NCBI RefSeq assembly: GCF_900105625.1
Contig: NZ_FNSD01000001.1
Location: 2,666,001-2,730,000, forward strand
Direction of reading: 5' to 3'
Length of the DNA: 64,000 nucleotides
DNA from: Terriglobus roseus
GTDB taxonomy: Bacteria; Acidobacteriota; Terriglobia; Terriglobales; Acidobacteriaceae
The notes below the pieces were generated by a model. It was not told the origin of the DNA. It saw nothing but the letters and a program-made list of their open reading frames with translations, and searched no databases. The first letter of the stretch is position 1; the number at the start of each line of letters is the position of its first letter. Below, piece by piece: positions 8,912 to 17,505 of this stretch. Position numbers and translations under genes: made by a program.

Positions 8912-10158
8912 GACTTTCCGCCGAGTGCATCCAGCTTGACCGCCCAATCCGGAGACCGGCGCAGAAAGCGAATCATCCCGCCCCAGAGCACCCAAGCCAT
9001 TGGCACAAACAGACCGATGAAGAAGCCCGCCAGCAGTAGCTTCAGGCGCGACGGTCCCGACTTGTAATCCGGCGGAAGAGCGCGATCCACTACCTGGATC
9101 ACTGCACCTTCGCGAGCTTCATCGAGTTTGGCCGCTTCGAACTGCCGCGCCAGGATCTCGTACAGTGTCTCGTTGTATCGAACCTCACGAGTCTTCCGTC
9201 CATAGTCCAGCCCTAACTGGGGCAACTTTCCTTGTGGAACGATCGGGTCGCCAATGTTGCCGGACTGTCCGCCACCAAGCTTGGTCAACTGTGCGCGCAA
9301 ACTCGACAGTTCCTGCTGGGCGGAGATCAGGTCCACGTTGCCGGTGCCAGAGTAGGTCTGCATGGACTGTATCTGGACTTCCTTCGCCGCAATTTGGGCG
9401 CGAAGGCCTGCTGTCGTCTCAATCAATGCCCGCGCCTGGCTGTCGAGCTGGATCAGACCGCTGGTCTGCTGGATGCGCTTCAATTCTTCTTCGCTCGTAG
9501 TCAGGTTGGTCTTAACCTGAGCCAGCTGCTGTTCCAGAAACAGTCGCCGTTGCGAGGCCTCACCGAGCGCAAGCGAGGAGGATAATCTTTGATACTCCTG
9601 AATCCAGCCGTTCGCCAATTCAGCTGCGCGCTGCGGCGACTTCTCCGTGACCGAGATACGGATCAGTCCGTCTTTGCCCGTACCATCGAACTTGGTGATG
9701 TTCTCCAAATCACGGCGAACCAGCGAGTGATATTTCTCTTTGAACTCGTCGTCCAGATGGAAGTGTCGGATCATGCCGTCTTCCACGGTCACACTTTTCA
9801 TCAGGCCGATATAAAGGTCTGTGGTGCTTTTGATTCCGGCTCCGCCACCGAGCCCGGCCAGCGACCCAAGTCCGCCCAGTTGAGCGAGCAACGATGAGGA
9901 CGAACTCGCCTGCTGCGGTGGAAGGATGCTGGTCGTGGCTGTGTAAACCTTCGGTTCAAGAGATGCAATTACGAAACCAAGAGCTCCACAGGTGACGGCA
10001 CTGATGAGCAACATTCTCATCCGTCGCCGCAACAAGATCAGGATGTCCAGCACGGAGACTTCTAATGGAATGGAGTCAGAGGTTGGCTCTACCGCGGAGG
10101 CTGGTAGGTGCTGCACGGTTTTACTCACGCCAGATTCGCTACCTTGTTCCTGCACCAT
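8908..10158 (-). CDS. Wzz-family polysaccharide chain-length determinant / co-polymerase
   Basis: A 416-residue inner-membrane protein. A cytoplasmic N-terminus is followed by a membrane helix at about residues 50-68 (MRMLLISAVTCGALGFVIAS). A large periplasmic part rich in coiled coil (about 190-300, with AAKEVQIQSMQTYSG) comes next. A second helix near residue 380 (LKLLLAGFFIGLFVPMAWVL) is preceded by the proline-rich DRALPPDYKSGPSR typical of Wzz proteins. There is no C-terminal tyrosine kinase domain. It regulates polysaccharide chain length together with a Wzy polymerase. No wzx or wzy gene is in this window. It is the first gene of the coupled operon with the two GT2 genes. Confidence 0.9.
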   Translation of the reverse strand: MVQEQGSESGVSKTVQHLPASAVEPTSDSIPLEVSVLDILILLRRRMRMLLISAVTCGALGFVIASLEPKVYTATTSILPPQQASSSSSLLAQLGGLGSLAGLGGGAGIKSTTDLYIGLMKSVTVEDGMIRHFHLDDEFKEKYHSLVRRDLENITKFDGTGKDGLIRISVTEKSPQRAAELANGWIQEYQRLSSSLALGEASQRRLFLEQQLAQVKTNLTTSEEELKRIQQTSGLIQLDSQARALIETTAGLRAQIAAKEVQIQSMQTYSGTGNVDLISAQQELSSLRAQLTKLGGGQSGNIGDPIVPQGKLPQLGLDYGRKTREVRYNETLYEILARQFEAAKLDEAREGAVIQVVDRALPPDYKSGPSRLKLLLAGFFIGLFVPMAWVLWGGMIRFLRRSPDWAVKLDALGGKS

Positions 10159-10359
10159 CGTAGTCTCAGCACCGTCGTTTCGCGAGCGCGCCGGGCACGT
10201 CCGCTCTCCCTAACGCTACACGAAATACGCGACCACGTGCAGTTCTATGGCAAGGGGTGACGAGCGCGCTCGCCATGCTGTCCTTGGGCGGGGCGCCTAA
10301 GCGATATCATCGAACAATCCCGTGCGGTATGCCCTACGCATGCCATCTAAAGGCACCCA

Positions 10360-12072
10360 TTGCAGTTCTCCCGAAATCGAATTATTTGCGCCGCGATCCT
10401 TCTGGGCGTCTACGGCACAGAATGCGCCGCATACGCCCAAAGTGGAGACGATACCCCGTCACATCTCGAAGTTGCGAATGCAGGGCGCGGCACGGCCGGC
10501 TCATCCTTCATCCCAGTCGATAGTTGGATCACGAGCTCCGCAATTCGCCTGTACGAACTGGGTTATCTGCCTACGTTGTATCTCGGTTTGCGCCCATGGA
10601 CACGAGTATCGCTTGCACATGCCCTGAAACTTTCGGAGACGGAGCTTTTACAGGGCGATCCGGGCGGGGAGGCTGTCGAGATTTTTGATCGCCTGCGACA
10701 CGAGTTGCGAGCGGAATCGGAAGACCCCACAGCAAGCGCAGCCCGCATTACTCCGGAGTATGGCTACACGCGTGTGCGGGCCATCAGCGGCAACGTCCTG
10801 ACCGACAGCTACCACTTTGGCCAGACGATCGTTAACGACTACGGCAGGCCCACGCAGAACGGTGCGAACAGCATCAGTGGTTTCGCTGCGCACGGCGTGG
10901 CCGGGCGCTTCTCTCTCAGCTTCCGCGGTGAGTATCAGCACGCGCCGGCTGGACCAGGGTTTACGCCCGCCGTCGCAACCGAACTCACCCTCATTGATCG
11001 GCCCGACCTGCGATTCCCGGCACCGATTGTTGCTGCCGGTCCTGTAGCGTCAAGCGACGTCTTTCGGATTGTGGAAGCTGATGCATCGGTTCATTTGCTG
11101 GGGCATGAGATCTCCTTTGGCAAGCAGGACGCTTGGTTGGGGCCCGCGCAGGGAGCCAGCATGATCTGGTCAAACAATGCTGAGAGCCCTTACACCTTTC
11201 GCATCAACCGCGTGGAGCCTCTTTGGGTTCCGGGACTATCCCGTGTAACCGGCCTCTTCCGGTATGAATTCCGAGTGGGCAGCCTGAAAGGCCACACCGT
11301 TCCTAATTCCCCGTGGATTCATAGCGAGAAGGTCAGTTTCAAGCCTACGCCCGACCTCGAGTTTGGGTTCTCGCGTTCCGTCATTTGGGGTGGCAAGGAA
11401 CATGTACCCATTACCCTGGGCAGTTTTTGGCGAAGCTTCGTCAGTCTAACCGGGGTAAATCCTGCGGTGAAGGCCTCGCGCGAAGATCCTGGTGCGCGCT
11501 TCTCGCAGTTTGATTTTTCCTGGCGGATCCCTTGGCAGAGCCACCTCATAACCCTCTACACCGATTCCATCACGCATGACAACGTCTTTCCGATATCCAA
11601 CCCGGAACGCAGCGGATGGCGACCAGGCATCTATCTTTCGCGACTGCCTTGGCTGAAGCGAGCGGATCTTCGCGTGGAAGCCGCCAACACGGATACGAGT
11701 GTCCGCACCTTGGACAAGGGCCAGTACACCTATTGGGAAACGGCGCAACCAGAGGGCTACACGAACAAAGGTCAGCTGATGGGCGACTGGATCGGACGGC
11801 AGGGCAAGGGTGGCCAAGCGTGGTTGACGTGGCATCTGCATCCGGGTGAGTTCGTACAGTTGGACTGGCGCATGGCGAAGGCATCCAACCTGTTCCTTGC
11901 CGGCGGCACCACGCAGCAACAGCTCGGCTTGAGCACGACCTTCCGGCCTCGTCGCGACATTGAGATTAGTGGCGCGCTAAAGGGCGAGGTGTGGCGTGCT
12001 CCGCTGATGTCTGCGGGTACGCACAGCAATGTCTATGGAGAAGCGCAGGTGCGCTGGTACTTCAAGCCGTAA
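10360..12072 (+). CDS. capsule assembly Wzi-like outer-membrane beta-barrel protein
   Basis: A 570-residue protein from a TTG start, since no upstream ATG fits. A signal peptide covers about residues 1-27 (RIICAAILLGVYG, cleavage after YAQ). WITSSAIRLYELGYLP and HLLGHEISFGKQDAWLGPAQG match the Wzi family, where an outer-membrane barrel anchors or exports group 1 capsule. Many alternating hydrophobic strands follow, ending in VRWYFKP. It is divergent from the Wzz operon, from which it is separated by about 200 bp, consistent with one polysaccharide locus. The start codon is the uncertain part. Confidence 0.82.
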   Translation: MQFSRNRIICAAILLGVYGTECAAYAQSGDDTPSHLEVANAGRGTAGSSFIPVDSWITSSAIRLYELGYLPTLYLGLRPWTRVSLAHALKLSETELLQGDPGGEAVEIFDRLRHELRAESEDPTASAARITPEYGYTRVRAISGNVLTDSYHFGQTIVNDYGRPTQNGANSISGFAAHGVAGRFSLSFRGEYQHAPAGPGFTPAVATELTLIDRPDLRFPAPIVAAGPVASSDVFRIVEADASVHLLGHEISFGKQDAWLGPAQGASMIWSNNAESPYTFRINRVEPLWVPGLSRVTGLFRYEFRVGSLKGHTVPNSPWIHSEKVSFKPTPDLEFGFSRSVIWGGKEHVPITLGSFWRSFVSLTGVNPAVKASREDPGARFSQFDFSWRIPWQSHLITLYTDSITHDNVFPISNPERSGWRPGIYLSRLPWLKRADLRVEAANTDTSVRTLDKGQYTYWETAQPEGYTNKGQLMGDWIGRQGKGGQAWLTWHLHPGEFVQLDWRMAKASNLFLAGGTTQQQLGLSTTFRPRRDIEISGALKGEVWRAPLMSAGTHSNVYGEAQVRWYFKP

Positions 12073-12074
12073 CT

Positions 12075-12944
12075 TCAGCGCGGACCAGGGCGTTTTTCCT
12101 TGCTGACTTTGGCAGCGTCCAACCGCCGTCCGAGTGCCTCGAACGCAGGCGTCGGTCCCGACCATTTCAGGCTGTCCACACTCTCAAACAGCGGCAAGTC
12201 CGCGCGCAGGGTGGCCAAGTCGCGGAAGAGCAGCGCATTCCCCCATTCCGCGCGTAGGGTCGCATTCAGACCACGCGGATTGCTGACACTAACACCCCAC
12301 CGCAGCGGATCTTCCGGGATCGCTTCAAAGTGGCCGTACTTCGCCAGCACCGCGGCAGCACCCTTTGCGCCCCATCCCCGTAGGCCGGGGAAGCCGTCGG
12401 CCGCGTCGCCCACCAGCGCCAGGTAATCCGGGATGGACTCCGGCTTCACTCCGAACTTTGTTACCACACCGGCCTCGTCGCGCAGTTCGCGTTTGCGCCG
12501 ATCAAACTGCAGCACACGCGTGCCGACGACGCACTGCGCAAGGTCCTTGTCCGGGGTGCAGATGAGGACGCGATCAACGCGCGGGTCACGCGCTGCGATG
12601 GCTGCGGCTGAGGCGAGGGCGTCATCCGCCTCCTGCTCGACCATGGCCCAAACCGTGACGCCCATTGCGGCGAGCGCTTCCTCCAGCAAAGGGAACTGTG
12701 CCCACAGGTCCGGATTGATGCCGGCGCCCGTCTTGTAGCCGGGCCAGAGGTCATTGCGAAAGGATTCGATCACCTGGTCCGTCGCAACGCCAATGTGGGT
12801 GGCGCCGTCCTTCACCAACGCCAGGATGGATGCGAGGACGCCTTTCACTGCACCGACCTCGCGACCGTCCGCCTCTCGCACCGAGGGCCACGCGTAGAAG
12901 TGCCGGAAGAGCTCGTAGGTGCCGTCGATCAGGTGAACATCCAT
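12075..12944 (-). CDS. 5'-3' exonuclease family protein (FEN/Pol I N-terminal type)
   Basis: A 289-residue stand-alone 5' nuclease. The N-terminus MDVHLIDGTYELFRHFYA has the first metal aspartate. MVEQEADDALAS and ICTPDKDLAQCV carry the central acidic cluster. DYLALVGDAADGFPGLRGWGAKGA is the helix-3-turn region with the remaining aspartates and the DNA-binding helix-hairpin-helix. Such proteins resemble the 5' nuclease domain of DNA polymerase I and the XNI/FEN group. They remove RNA primers or flaps. The gene is convergent with the Wzi gene, only 2 bp apart. Confidence 0.88.
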   Translation of the reverse strand: MDVHLIDGTYELFRHFYAWPSVREADGREVGAVKGVLASILALVKDGATHIGVATDQVIESFRNDLWPGYKTGAGINPDLWAQFPLLEEALAAMGVTVWAMVEQEADDALASAAAIAARDPRVDRVLICTPDKDLAQCVVGTRVLQFDRRKRELRDEAGVVTKFGVKPESIPDYLALVGDAADGFPGLRGWGAKGAAAVLAKYGHFEAIPEDPLRWGVSVSNPRGLNATLRAEWGNALLFRDLATLRADLPLFESVDSLKWSGPTPAFEALGRRLDAAKVSKEKRPGPR

Positions 12945-12996
12945 GAAGGAAGGCTACAGTGTGCCAGATGTTGGTGGCTCTCCGGGCCAATGAAAA

Positions 12997-13027
12997 CCCA
13001 CGTCTCGGGATCGAGACGTGGGGCACC
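12997..13027. repeat. hairpin repeat, family 2, copy 1
   Basis: A perfect 11-bp stem (CCCACGTCTCG pairing with CGAGACGTGGG, loop GGAT) followed by GCACC. A diverged relative lies at 60237-60268 (CCCATGTTTC... GACATGGGGCACCC). It lies between the exonuclease gene and msrA, both minus-strand, so it may also serve as a terminator, but there is no T-tract. Confidence 0.65.
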
Positions 13028-13047
13028 CTCAGTGGAGATGGATTCCG

Positions 13048-13563
13048 TTAAACGGCTGCTTCTACGGCGCGCTTTGGTAACTTCCATTCCGGGCGGATCC
13101 AGTGGCAGGTGTAGCCATAAGGAATGCGCTGCAGATAGTCCTGATGCTCCGGCTCCGCGAGCCAGAACGGACCAGCCGCGCCAACCTCCGTGACCACCTT
13201 ACCCGGCCACAGGCCACTCGCGTCTACGTCCGCGATGGTGTCTTCCGCAATGCGCTTTTGCTCGTCAGTTGTGTAGAAGATTGCCGAGCGATAGCTTTCG
13301 CCGCGGTCGTTTCCCTGGCGATTCGGTGTGCTTGGGTCGTGAATCTGAAAGAAAAATTCCAGGATCTTGCGATAGCTGATCTTCTCTGGATCGAATACGA
13401 CCTCTACTGCCTCAGCATGTGTACCGTGGTTGCGATAGGTCGCGTTTGCAATGTTGCCGCCGCTGTAGCCGACACGCGTACTGACCACGCCGGGGTAGTC
13501 GCGCAGCAGCTCCTGCATGCCCCAGAAACATCCACCCGCCAGAATCGCCGTTTCGGTCGCCAT
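13048..13563 (-). CDS. msrA: peptide-methionine (S)-S-oxide reductase MsrA
   Basis: 171 residues from the ATG at 13561-13563, which is preceded by AGGAGA in good register. The frame is open to 13638, but that version would overlap the divergent gene. The active-site motif GGCFWG (Cys12) begins the protein and YSGG follows. Conserved [11 protein letters not shown] and a C-terminal [10 protein letters not shown], with the likely recycling Cys, complete the family pattern. The enzyme reduces methionine-S-sulfoxide in proteins and depends on thioredoxin. No msrB is visible next to it. Confidence 0.95.
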   Translation of the reverse strand: MATETAILAGGCFWGMQELLRDYPGVVSTRVGYSGGNIANATYRNHGTHAEAVEVVFDPEKISYRKILEFFFQIHDPSTPNRQGNDRGESYRSAIFYTTDEQKRIAEDTIADVDASGLWPGKVVTEVGAAGPFWLAEPEHQDYLQRIPYGYTCHWIRPEWKLPKRAVEAAV

Positions 13564-13630
13564 TGTCAGAATCTCCTGTGTATTGGATGCGGTGCAAGTG
13601 CGCTGGGCGTCACCCGCGTAGCATCGGTTC

Positions 13631-13927
13631 ATGGCCATGAACTACACGGTGATCGCGCAGAGTCGCGATGAGATACTCGACCCGGAAAATGCACCAAGCC
13701 TGACGATGTGGCCATACCTGATTCAGACATCGCAGGAAACGCTGTTGCGTACGATTTCTGTCTACACGGATAAGGGCACCTCGCGCGAGCAGGCGCGAGT
13801 CCTCTACATGAATACCGTCGCGCTGACTTTGTGGCGCGCCATGGGACGCACACCGACGATCCTCTTGGAGCAGCACAGGCCTCCGAAAACCGCCTTGCTG
13901 GCATTCGGGGTGCCGTTTTCTGAATAA
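13631..13927 (+). CDS. hypothetical protein, 98 residues
   Basis: A small soluble protein with no signal peptide or membrane helix, not recognised as a named family. It contains [20 protein letters not shown] and a basic, helical middle ([20 protein letters not shown]). It is divergent from msrA with 67 bp between the start codons. Codon use and composition look protein-like. The second Met at 13637 is an alternative start. It may be expressed from the shared msrA promoter region. No function is proposed. Confidence 0.5.
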   Translation: MAMNYTVIAQSRDEILDPENAPSLTMWPYLIQTSQETLLRTISVYTDKGTSREQARVLYMNTVALTLWRAMGRTPTILLEQHRPPKTALLAFGVPFSE

Positions 13928-14006
13928 CGCATCTGACCGTTAAGGCGCTCAGCGGGCATCGCCGCCGCCGTCTGTTTAGGATGGAGTGGTTCCCACGGAG
14001 ACGCCT

Positions 14007-14138
14007 GTGACTGCACCCAACGAAACGCCCCCCGCCGCGCGCGGCTTTCGACTGTCCACCGATACCTGGGCTGTCATCCTTTCGCTTGCAGTGGCCTTGC
14101 TGGTCAAGCTGCACGCGATTGGACGTGTGCCTTGGTAA
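14007..14138 (+). CDS. 43-residue single-helix membrane protein upstream of the YeiH-type transporter
   Basis: GTG start, TAA stop. The protein reads TAPNETPPAARGFRL, then STDTWAVILSLAVALLVKL and ends GRVPW, giving one membrane helix at about residues 21-37. Its stop overlaps the transporter's TTG start by 7 bp in another frame. Longer members of the YeiH/PSE family carry a similar N-terminal segment (serine, acidic residue, Trp-Ala-Val, hydrophobic helix). The short frame may therefore be the detached first helix of the transporter, either a real separate subunit, a frameshift product or a sequence error. It is too short for most gene finders. Confidence 0.5.
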   Translation: MTAPNETPPAARGFRLSTDTWAVILSLAVALLVKLHAIGRVPW

Positions 14139-15214
14139 CTGCACACGTGGAAAAGACATCGCCGCTTGGCTTGCTGCCAGGCGTCGCCCTGCTTGCTGCG
14201 GTTGGGTTGGCAGGTAAGTTCATTGAGCAATCCATCACCGCGTTCGGCAAGTCGCACGCGGCTGCGCTCAGGGCACACCACCTGGCTCTCCCGAACATTG
14301 AGTATGTGTTGTGGGCAATCCTGATCGGCATGCTTATTACCAATACGGTTGGCCTGCCGCGCATCTTCCGTGCCGGCGTTGCGACTTATGAATTTTGGCT
14401 AAAGGCCGGCATCATCCTGTTGGGCGCGCGCTTCATCCTGGGCGACATTCTCAAGCTCGGTTCGGTATCGCTGGCGCTGGTCTGCATTGAGTTGGTGCTT
14501 GCACTGACATTCATGACCTTCCTCGGCCGCGGGTTCAAACTGCCACCCAAGCTGGTGACGCTGTTGGCCGTCGGGTCATCCGTCTGTGGGGTGTCTGCAA
14601 TCATCGCCACGCAGGGCGCCATTGAGGCTGACGAGGAGGATTCGTCGGTCGCCATTGCGGCGATCCTTGCGCTCGGCGCACTCTCGCTCTTTATCTTTCC
14701 GGTCGTTGGTCACGCACTGCACATGAGCGACCAAGCTTACGGTGTGTGGACTGGTCTGGCCGTGGACAATACCGCGGAGACCGCTGCGGCGGGTTCACTG
14801 TTTAGCGAGACGGCGGGCAAGTTTGCCGTGCTTGTAAAGACCTGCCGCAACGCCATGATTGGCTTCGTCGTACTGGGCTATGCCATCTACTGGGCATCGC
14901 GCGGCGAGGCTGCCGTCATCGGCAACAAGGCGTCGTTCCTCTGGAAGAAATTTCCGAAGTTTGTGCTCGGCTTCCTTCTGATCTCTGCGCTGGCAACCTT
15001 CGGTGTCTTCGATAAGGCGCAACTGACTACTCTTGGCAACCTTTCACGCTGGGCGTTCCTTTTGACGTTCGCCGGTGTGGGGTTACGCACCAGCTTCCGA
15101 GATCTGGCGAAGCAGGGTCTGAAGCCATTCGCTGTCGGTGCCATCGGCGAGGTGGTCATCGCCATGATCACGCTTGGTCTGGTGCTTGGCGCAGACCGCT
15201 GGCTGCACCTCTAG
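14132..15214 (+). CDS. YeiH family putative sulfate/anion exporter (PF03601)
   Basis: A 360-residue integral membrane protein with about ten hydrophobic helices. Family motifs are WLKAGIILLGARFILGDIL, SVCGVSAIIATQGAIEADEE and the inner repeat around GVWTGLAVDNTAETAAAGSL. The start is uncertain: TTG at 14132, or a GTG at 14147. The preceding 43-residue frame resembles the first helix of longer homologues. Members are annotated as putative sulfate exporters, but transport has hardly been tested. No cysteine or taurine degradation genes are nearby, so the substrate stays open. Confidence 0.85.
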   Translation: MVTAHVEKTSPLGLLPGVALLAAVGLAGKFIEQSITAFGKSHAAALRAHHLALPNIEYVLWAILIGMLITNTVGLPRIFRAGVATYEFWLKAGIILLGARFILGDILKLGSVSLALVCIELVLALTFMTFLGRGFKLPPKLVTLLAVGSSVCGVSAIIATQGAIEADEEDSSVAIAAILALGALSLFIFPVVGHALHMSDQAYGVWTGLAVDNTAETAAAGSLFSETAGKFAVLVKTCRNAMIGFVVLGYAIYWASRGEAAVIGNKASFLWKKFPKFVLGFLLISALATFGVFDKAQLTTLGNLSRWAFLLTFAGVGLRTSFRDLAKQGLKPFAVGAIGEVVIAMITLGLVLGADRWLHL

Positions 15215-15233
15215 GCACATAGTCCTGACGCAT

Positions 15234-15743
15234 TTAAGTCGTTGCCGGTCGTGCCTGAATGAGTGTCTTGTGCCGTCGTAGCAGTAGCACCAGTGCTCGC
15301 CGCAGATAGATGGCTACCACTGGTGTCACAAGTGCGGCGATCGCTGCCCAGACCACCAGCGCATGCCACTCCCACTTCCACATCACGTGCACCATCTGTA
15401 TTGGATGGTGACTCAGGTGCTTGATCTGCGTAGCGGTCAGCGGCAGGCGCCGCGTGTGAAAGAGGAAGACACCCAGCTGTAGGAATGGTAAGAAGAGCAG
15501 CACATGCAGTGGCGCCACCAGATGCGTTCCGATCTGTGAGGCAATCTGGTTCAAGCCGAACAACCACGCAAGAAACATGACGAGCAGCGTGGTCAACCCG
15601 ACCGAGGGGTTGATGCCGATCGCCATGCCAAGTGCCAGGCTCCACGCCATGCGTCGTGGCGTTACGCCACCGCGTAACAGTCGCAGCAAAGGCCGCAGCA
15701 CCTTGCAACGAAGAAACTCTCGGAGTGTCTCAGGAACCAGCAT
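15234..15743 (-). CDS. DUF2062 membrane protein (full-length copy)
   Basis: 169 residues from the ATG at 15741-15743. The frame is open to a TTG at 15857, but the paralogue at 17 kb aligns only from this Met. The DUF2062 core is visible: RRMAWSLALGMAIGINPSV, LVMFLAWLFGLNQIASQIGT and LVAPLHVLLFLPFLQLG, then FHTRRLPLTATQI and a last helix (WHALVVWAAIAALVTPVV). The protein is an inner-membrane one of unknown function. A second, damaged copy lies at 17008-17405, with the beta-barrel gene between them. Confidence 0.78.
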   Translation of the reverse strand: MLVPETLREFLRCKVLRPLLRLLRGGVTPRRMAWSLALGMAIGINPSVGLTTLLVMFLAWLFGLNQIASQIGTHLVAPLHVLLFLPFLQLGVFLFHTRRLPLTATQIKHLSHHPIQMVHVMWKWEWHALVVWAAIAALVTPVVAIYLRRALVLLLRRHKTLIQARPATT

Positions 15744-16305
15744 CGTCTGTATAGGACGCGAATGTGGTGCGCATGGTGGGTCTGCTTCGCGAAGCCATCG
15801 AAATGCTTGAGTCAAGTAACGCGTGCGGATGCTTGCGTTCCAGATTGGTTTCACCAAAAAGGGTCATCGAATTGAACTAGTTACGCATAAGTGTCCGAAC
15901 ATCGGAAGGGTACGGCAGCATGCGCCATCTGAAAGCTTTCGCGCCAGGTCCGGATCAAATTTGGGCAACCACTCAGTCCATCTCGCGGTCTATCTATACA
16001 TCGCTTGCTCGTAAGTCAGCAGCTGATCGTACATAACTGGTGAGTTACCGAACGCAGCAACTTACCCCTAACTCCTTTTACCGTCGCCCGGCCAACCTAT
16101 AGCCGTGCAGACGTGCGCCCCTGGAGTCTGTCATTGCCGGCTAGCCACGCAGCATCGTGGCCCATACCGGCAAGGCAATATTCAACCCCAAGACGACGGT
16201 GCCATGCGGTAGCGCCCTCGGAACCAATCGGCGCATCGAGACGGGCCATCGGTTCGAACGACTCGCTGCGTCCGATGAACCACCGCATACATTCTGGAGG
16301 TCACG
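15744..16305. other. long intergenic region between DUF2062 and an outer-membrane barrel gene
   Basis: About 560 bp divergent region. Part (15744-15857) is an open extension of the DUF2062 frame with no homology to the paralogue. The rest has only short open frames on both strands and no recognised RNA, repeat or terminator. Position 16293-16303 carries the ribosome-binding site (GGAGGT) of the barrel gene. Promoters for both flanking genes must lie here. Confidence 0.45.
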
Positions 16306-16995
16306 ATGTTTACTACCCTTAAGCGCTCCCTTCCCATGCTGGCTCTGCTGGCAGTTGCCGCAAAGATGCCCGCACAGTTTTACAAGTACCTGCCGGAACA
16401 TGGTGGAAGCATCTCCGTGGGAGCCACGGGTAACTTCGTGAAGCCACTCACTACTAATGAGAGTCCGTATACGTTCAACTCGGTCGTCAACGGAGTTACG
16501 TTGACGAATACCGTAACCAACCAGGAGCAGTACATCACCTCCTCGGTGGGCTTCCTGACTTCGCTGCAGTTCCATCCTGTGCCGTGGGCCGGCGTTGAGG
16601 TGAACTACGGATACCAGCACTACTCCGAGCGTTACAACTACAACATCACGGGGCGTGCCGGAACACAGGTCGCAAGTATTCCAACCACGACCCATGAAGC
16701 CACGGCTGCGTACCAGTTCCATCCGAAGCACATTCCGTTCCAGCCCTTCGTAAACGTCGGCGGAGGCGCCATCGACTTCGTGCCGACGGCCGGTGGACAG
16801 AACCAGTGGCGCGGAGCAGGCCTGGTTGAAACGGGCTTCGAGATTGCGATGCCGAACACCGGTCGCAAGCTTGCGCTCCGTCTGCAGGGCCGTGGCCTGT
16901 TCTACCGTGCACCGAACTTCAACAATGCAGCACTGAGCACCCGTAGCTGGCGCGTCAGTGCAGAGCCGAGCGCGAGCTTTGTGTATCGCTTCTAA
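16306..16995 (+). CDS. outer-membrane beta-barrel protein
   Basis: 229 residues with a strong ribosome-binding site (CTGGAGGTCACG) before the ATG. A signal peptide covers about residues 1-23 (LPMLALLAVAAKMPAQ). The rest is made of alternating strands rich in Tyr, Gly and Asn: VEVNYGYQHYSERYNYNI, HEATAAYQFHPKHIPFQPF, FVNVGGGAIDFV and KLALRLQGRGLFYR. It ends in SASFVYRF with the terminal Phe typical of barrel insertion signals. This suggests an eight-stranded OmpW/OmpA-like barrel of unknown function. A rho-independent terminator follows directly, so it is probably monocistronic. Confidence 0.78.
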   Translation: MFTTLKRSLPMLALLAVAAKMPAQFYKYLPEHGGSISVGATGNFVKPLTTNESPYTFNSVVNGVTLTNTVTNQEQYITSSVGFLTSLQFHPVPWAGVEVNYGYQHYSERYNYNITGRAGTQVASIPTTTHEATAAYQFHPKHIPFQPFVNVGGGAIDFVPTAGGQNQWRGAGLVETGFEIAMPNTGRKLALRLQGRGLFYRAPNFNNAALSTRSWRVSAEPSASFVYRF

Positions 16996-17017
16996 CTCGT
17001 CACTTAGTCAGCAATTA

Positions 17018-17050
17018 AAAAGGCGCGCACCTATCCGGGGCGCGCCTTTA
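17018..17050 (+). terminator. rho-independent terminator after the beta-barrel gene
   Basis: The stem AAAGGCGCGC pairs with GCGCGCCTTT around a short loop, with A-rich sequence upstream and T-rich downstream, so it could act in both directions. The end of the damaged DUF2062 copy on the other strand runs into this hairpin. Confidence 0.85.
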
Positions 17051-17405
17051 TCTTTCGGCGAGGTGTGGTTGACCTGTGCGGCGTTGAGCGGCATGTGGCG
17101 TATGCGGAAAAGATAGACGCCACCTCAACGAAAAGCACGAAGAGCAGCAAGTGGAATGGCGCCAAGACGTGTGTGCCGATCTGCGATGCGACCTGGTTGA
17201 GGCTGAAGATCCATGCGAGCGCGATGACTACGAGCGTGGTGATTTCCACAGAAGGATTGACCCCGATGACCATGCCAAGGGCCAGGCTCCAAGCCATGCA
17301 ACGAGTCGTGATGCCATCCCGCAACAGGCACAGCACGGGTCGAAGGATCTTATGGCGGAAGAACCACGCATGGATTCCCGAATCAACATAAGCGGGAGAA
17401 CGCAA
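17031..17405 (-). pseudogene. frameshifted, truncated DUF2062 paralogue
   Basis: The readable frame (124 residues) matches the 15.2-kb DUF2062 protein through RCMAWSLALGMVIGVNPSV, LAWIFSLNQVASQIGTHVL and the next helix, then diverges. In another frame the sequence continues RIRHMPLNAAQVNHT, aligning with HTRRLPLTATQIKHL of the intact copy. Adding one T to the run at 17108-17111 (AAAA on the plus strand) joins the two parts without gaps. Even when repaired the copy ends at about 17008, inside the neighbouring terminator, and lacks the last membrane helix. The only available start is a TTG. A decaying duplicate fits best; a sequencing error in the homopolymer is the alternative. Confidence 0.75.
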
Positions 17406-17505
17406 GATGTTGTTGATTCACTGTGTGACGACGGTTTCATGCGAAGGACGAAGGTTGTAGTCACGCGGATGCGCGGTGGACAGGTTTATCCGTAAGCCAG
17501 CCGCT

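Noticed and set aside
16240-16275. GGTTCGAAC resembling a tRNA T-loop
   Set aside because: No flanking T-stem, acceptor stem or anticodon arm could be formed around it.
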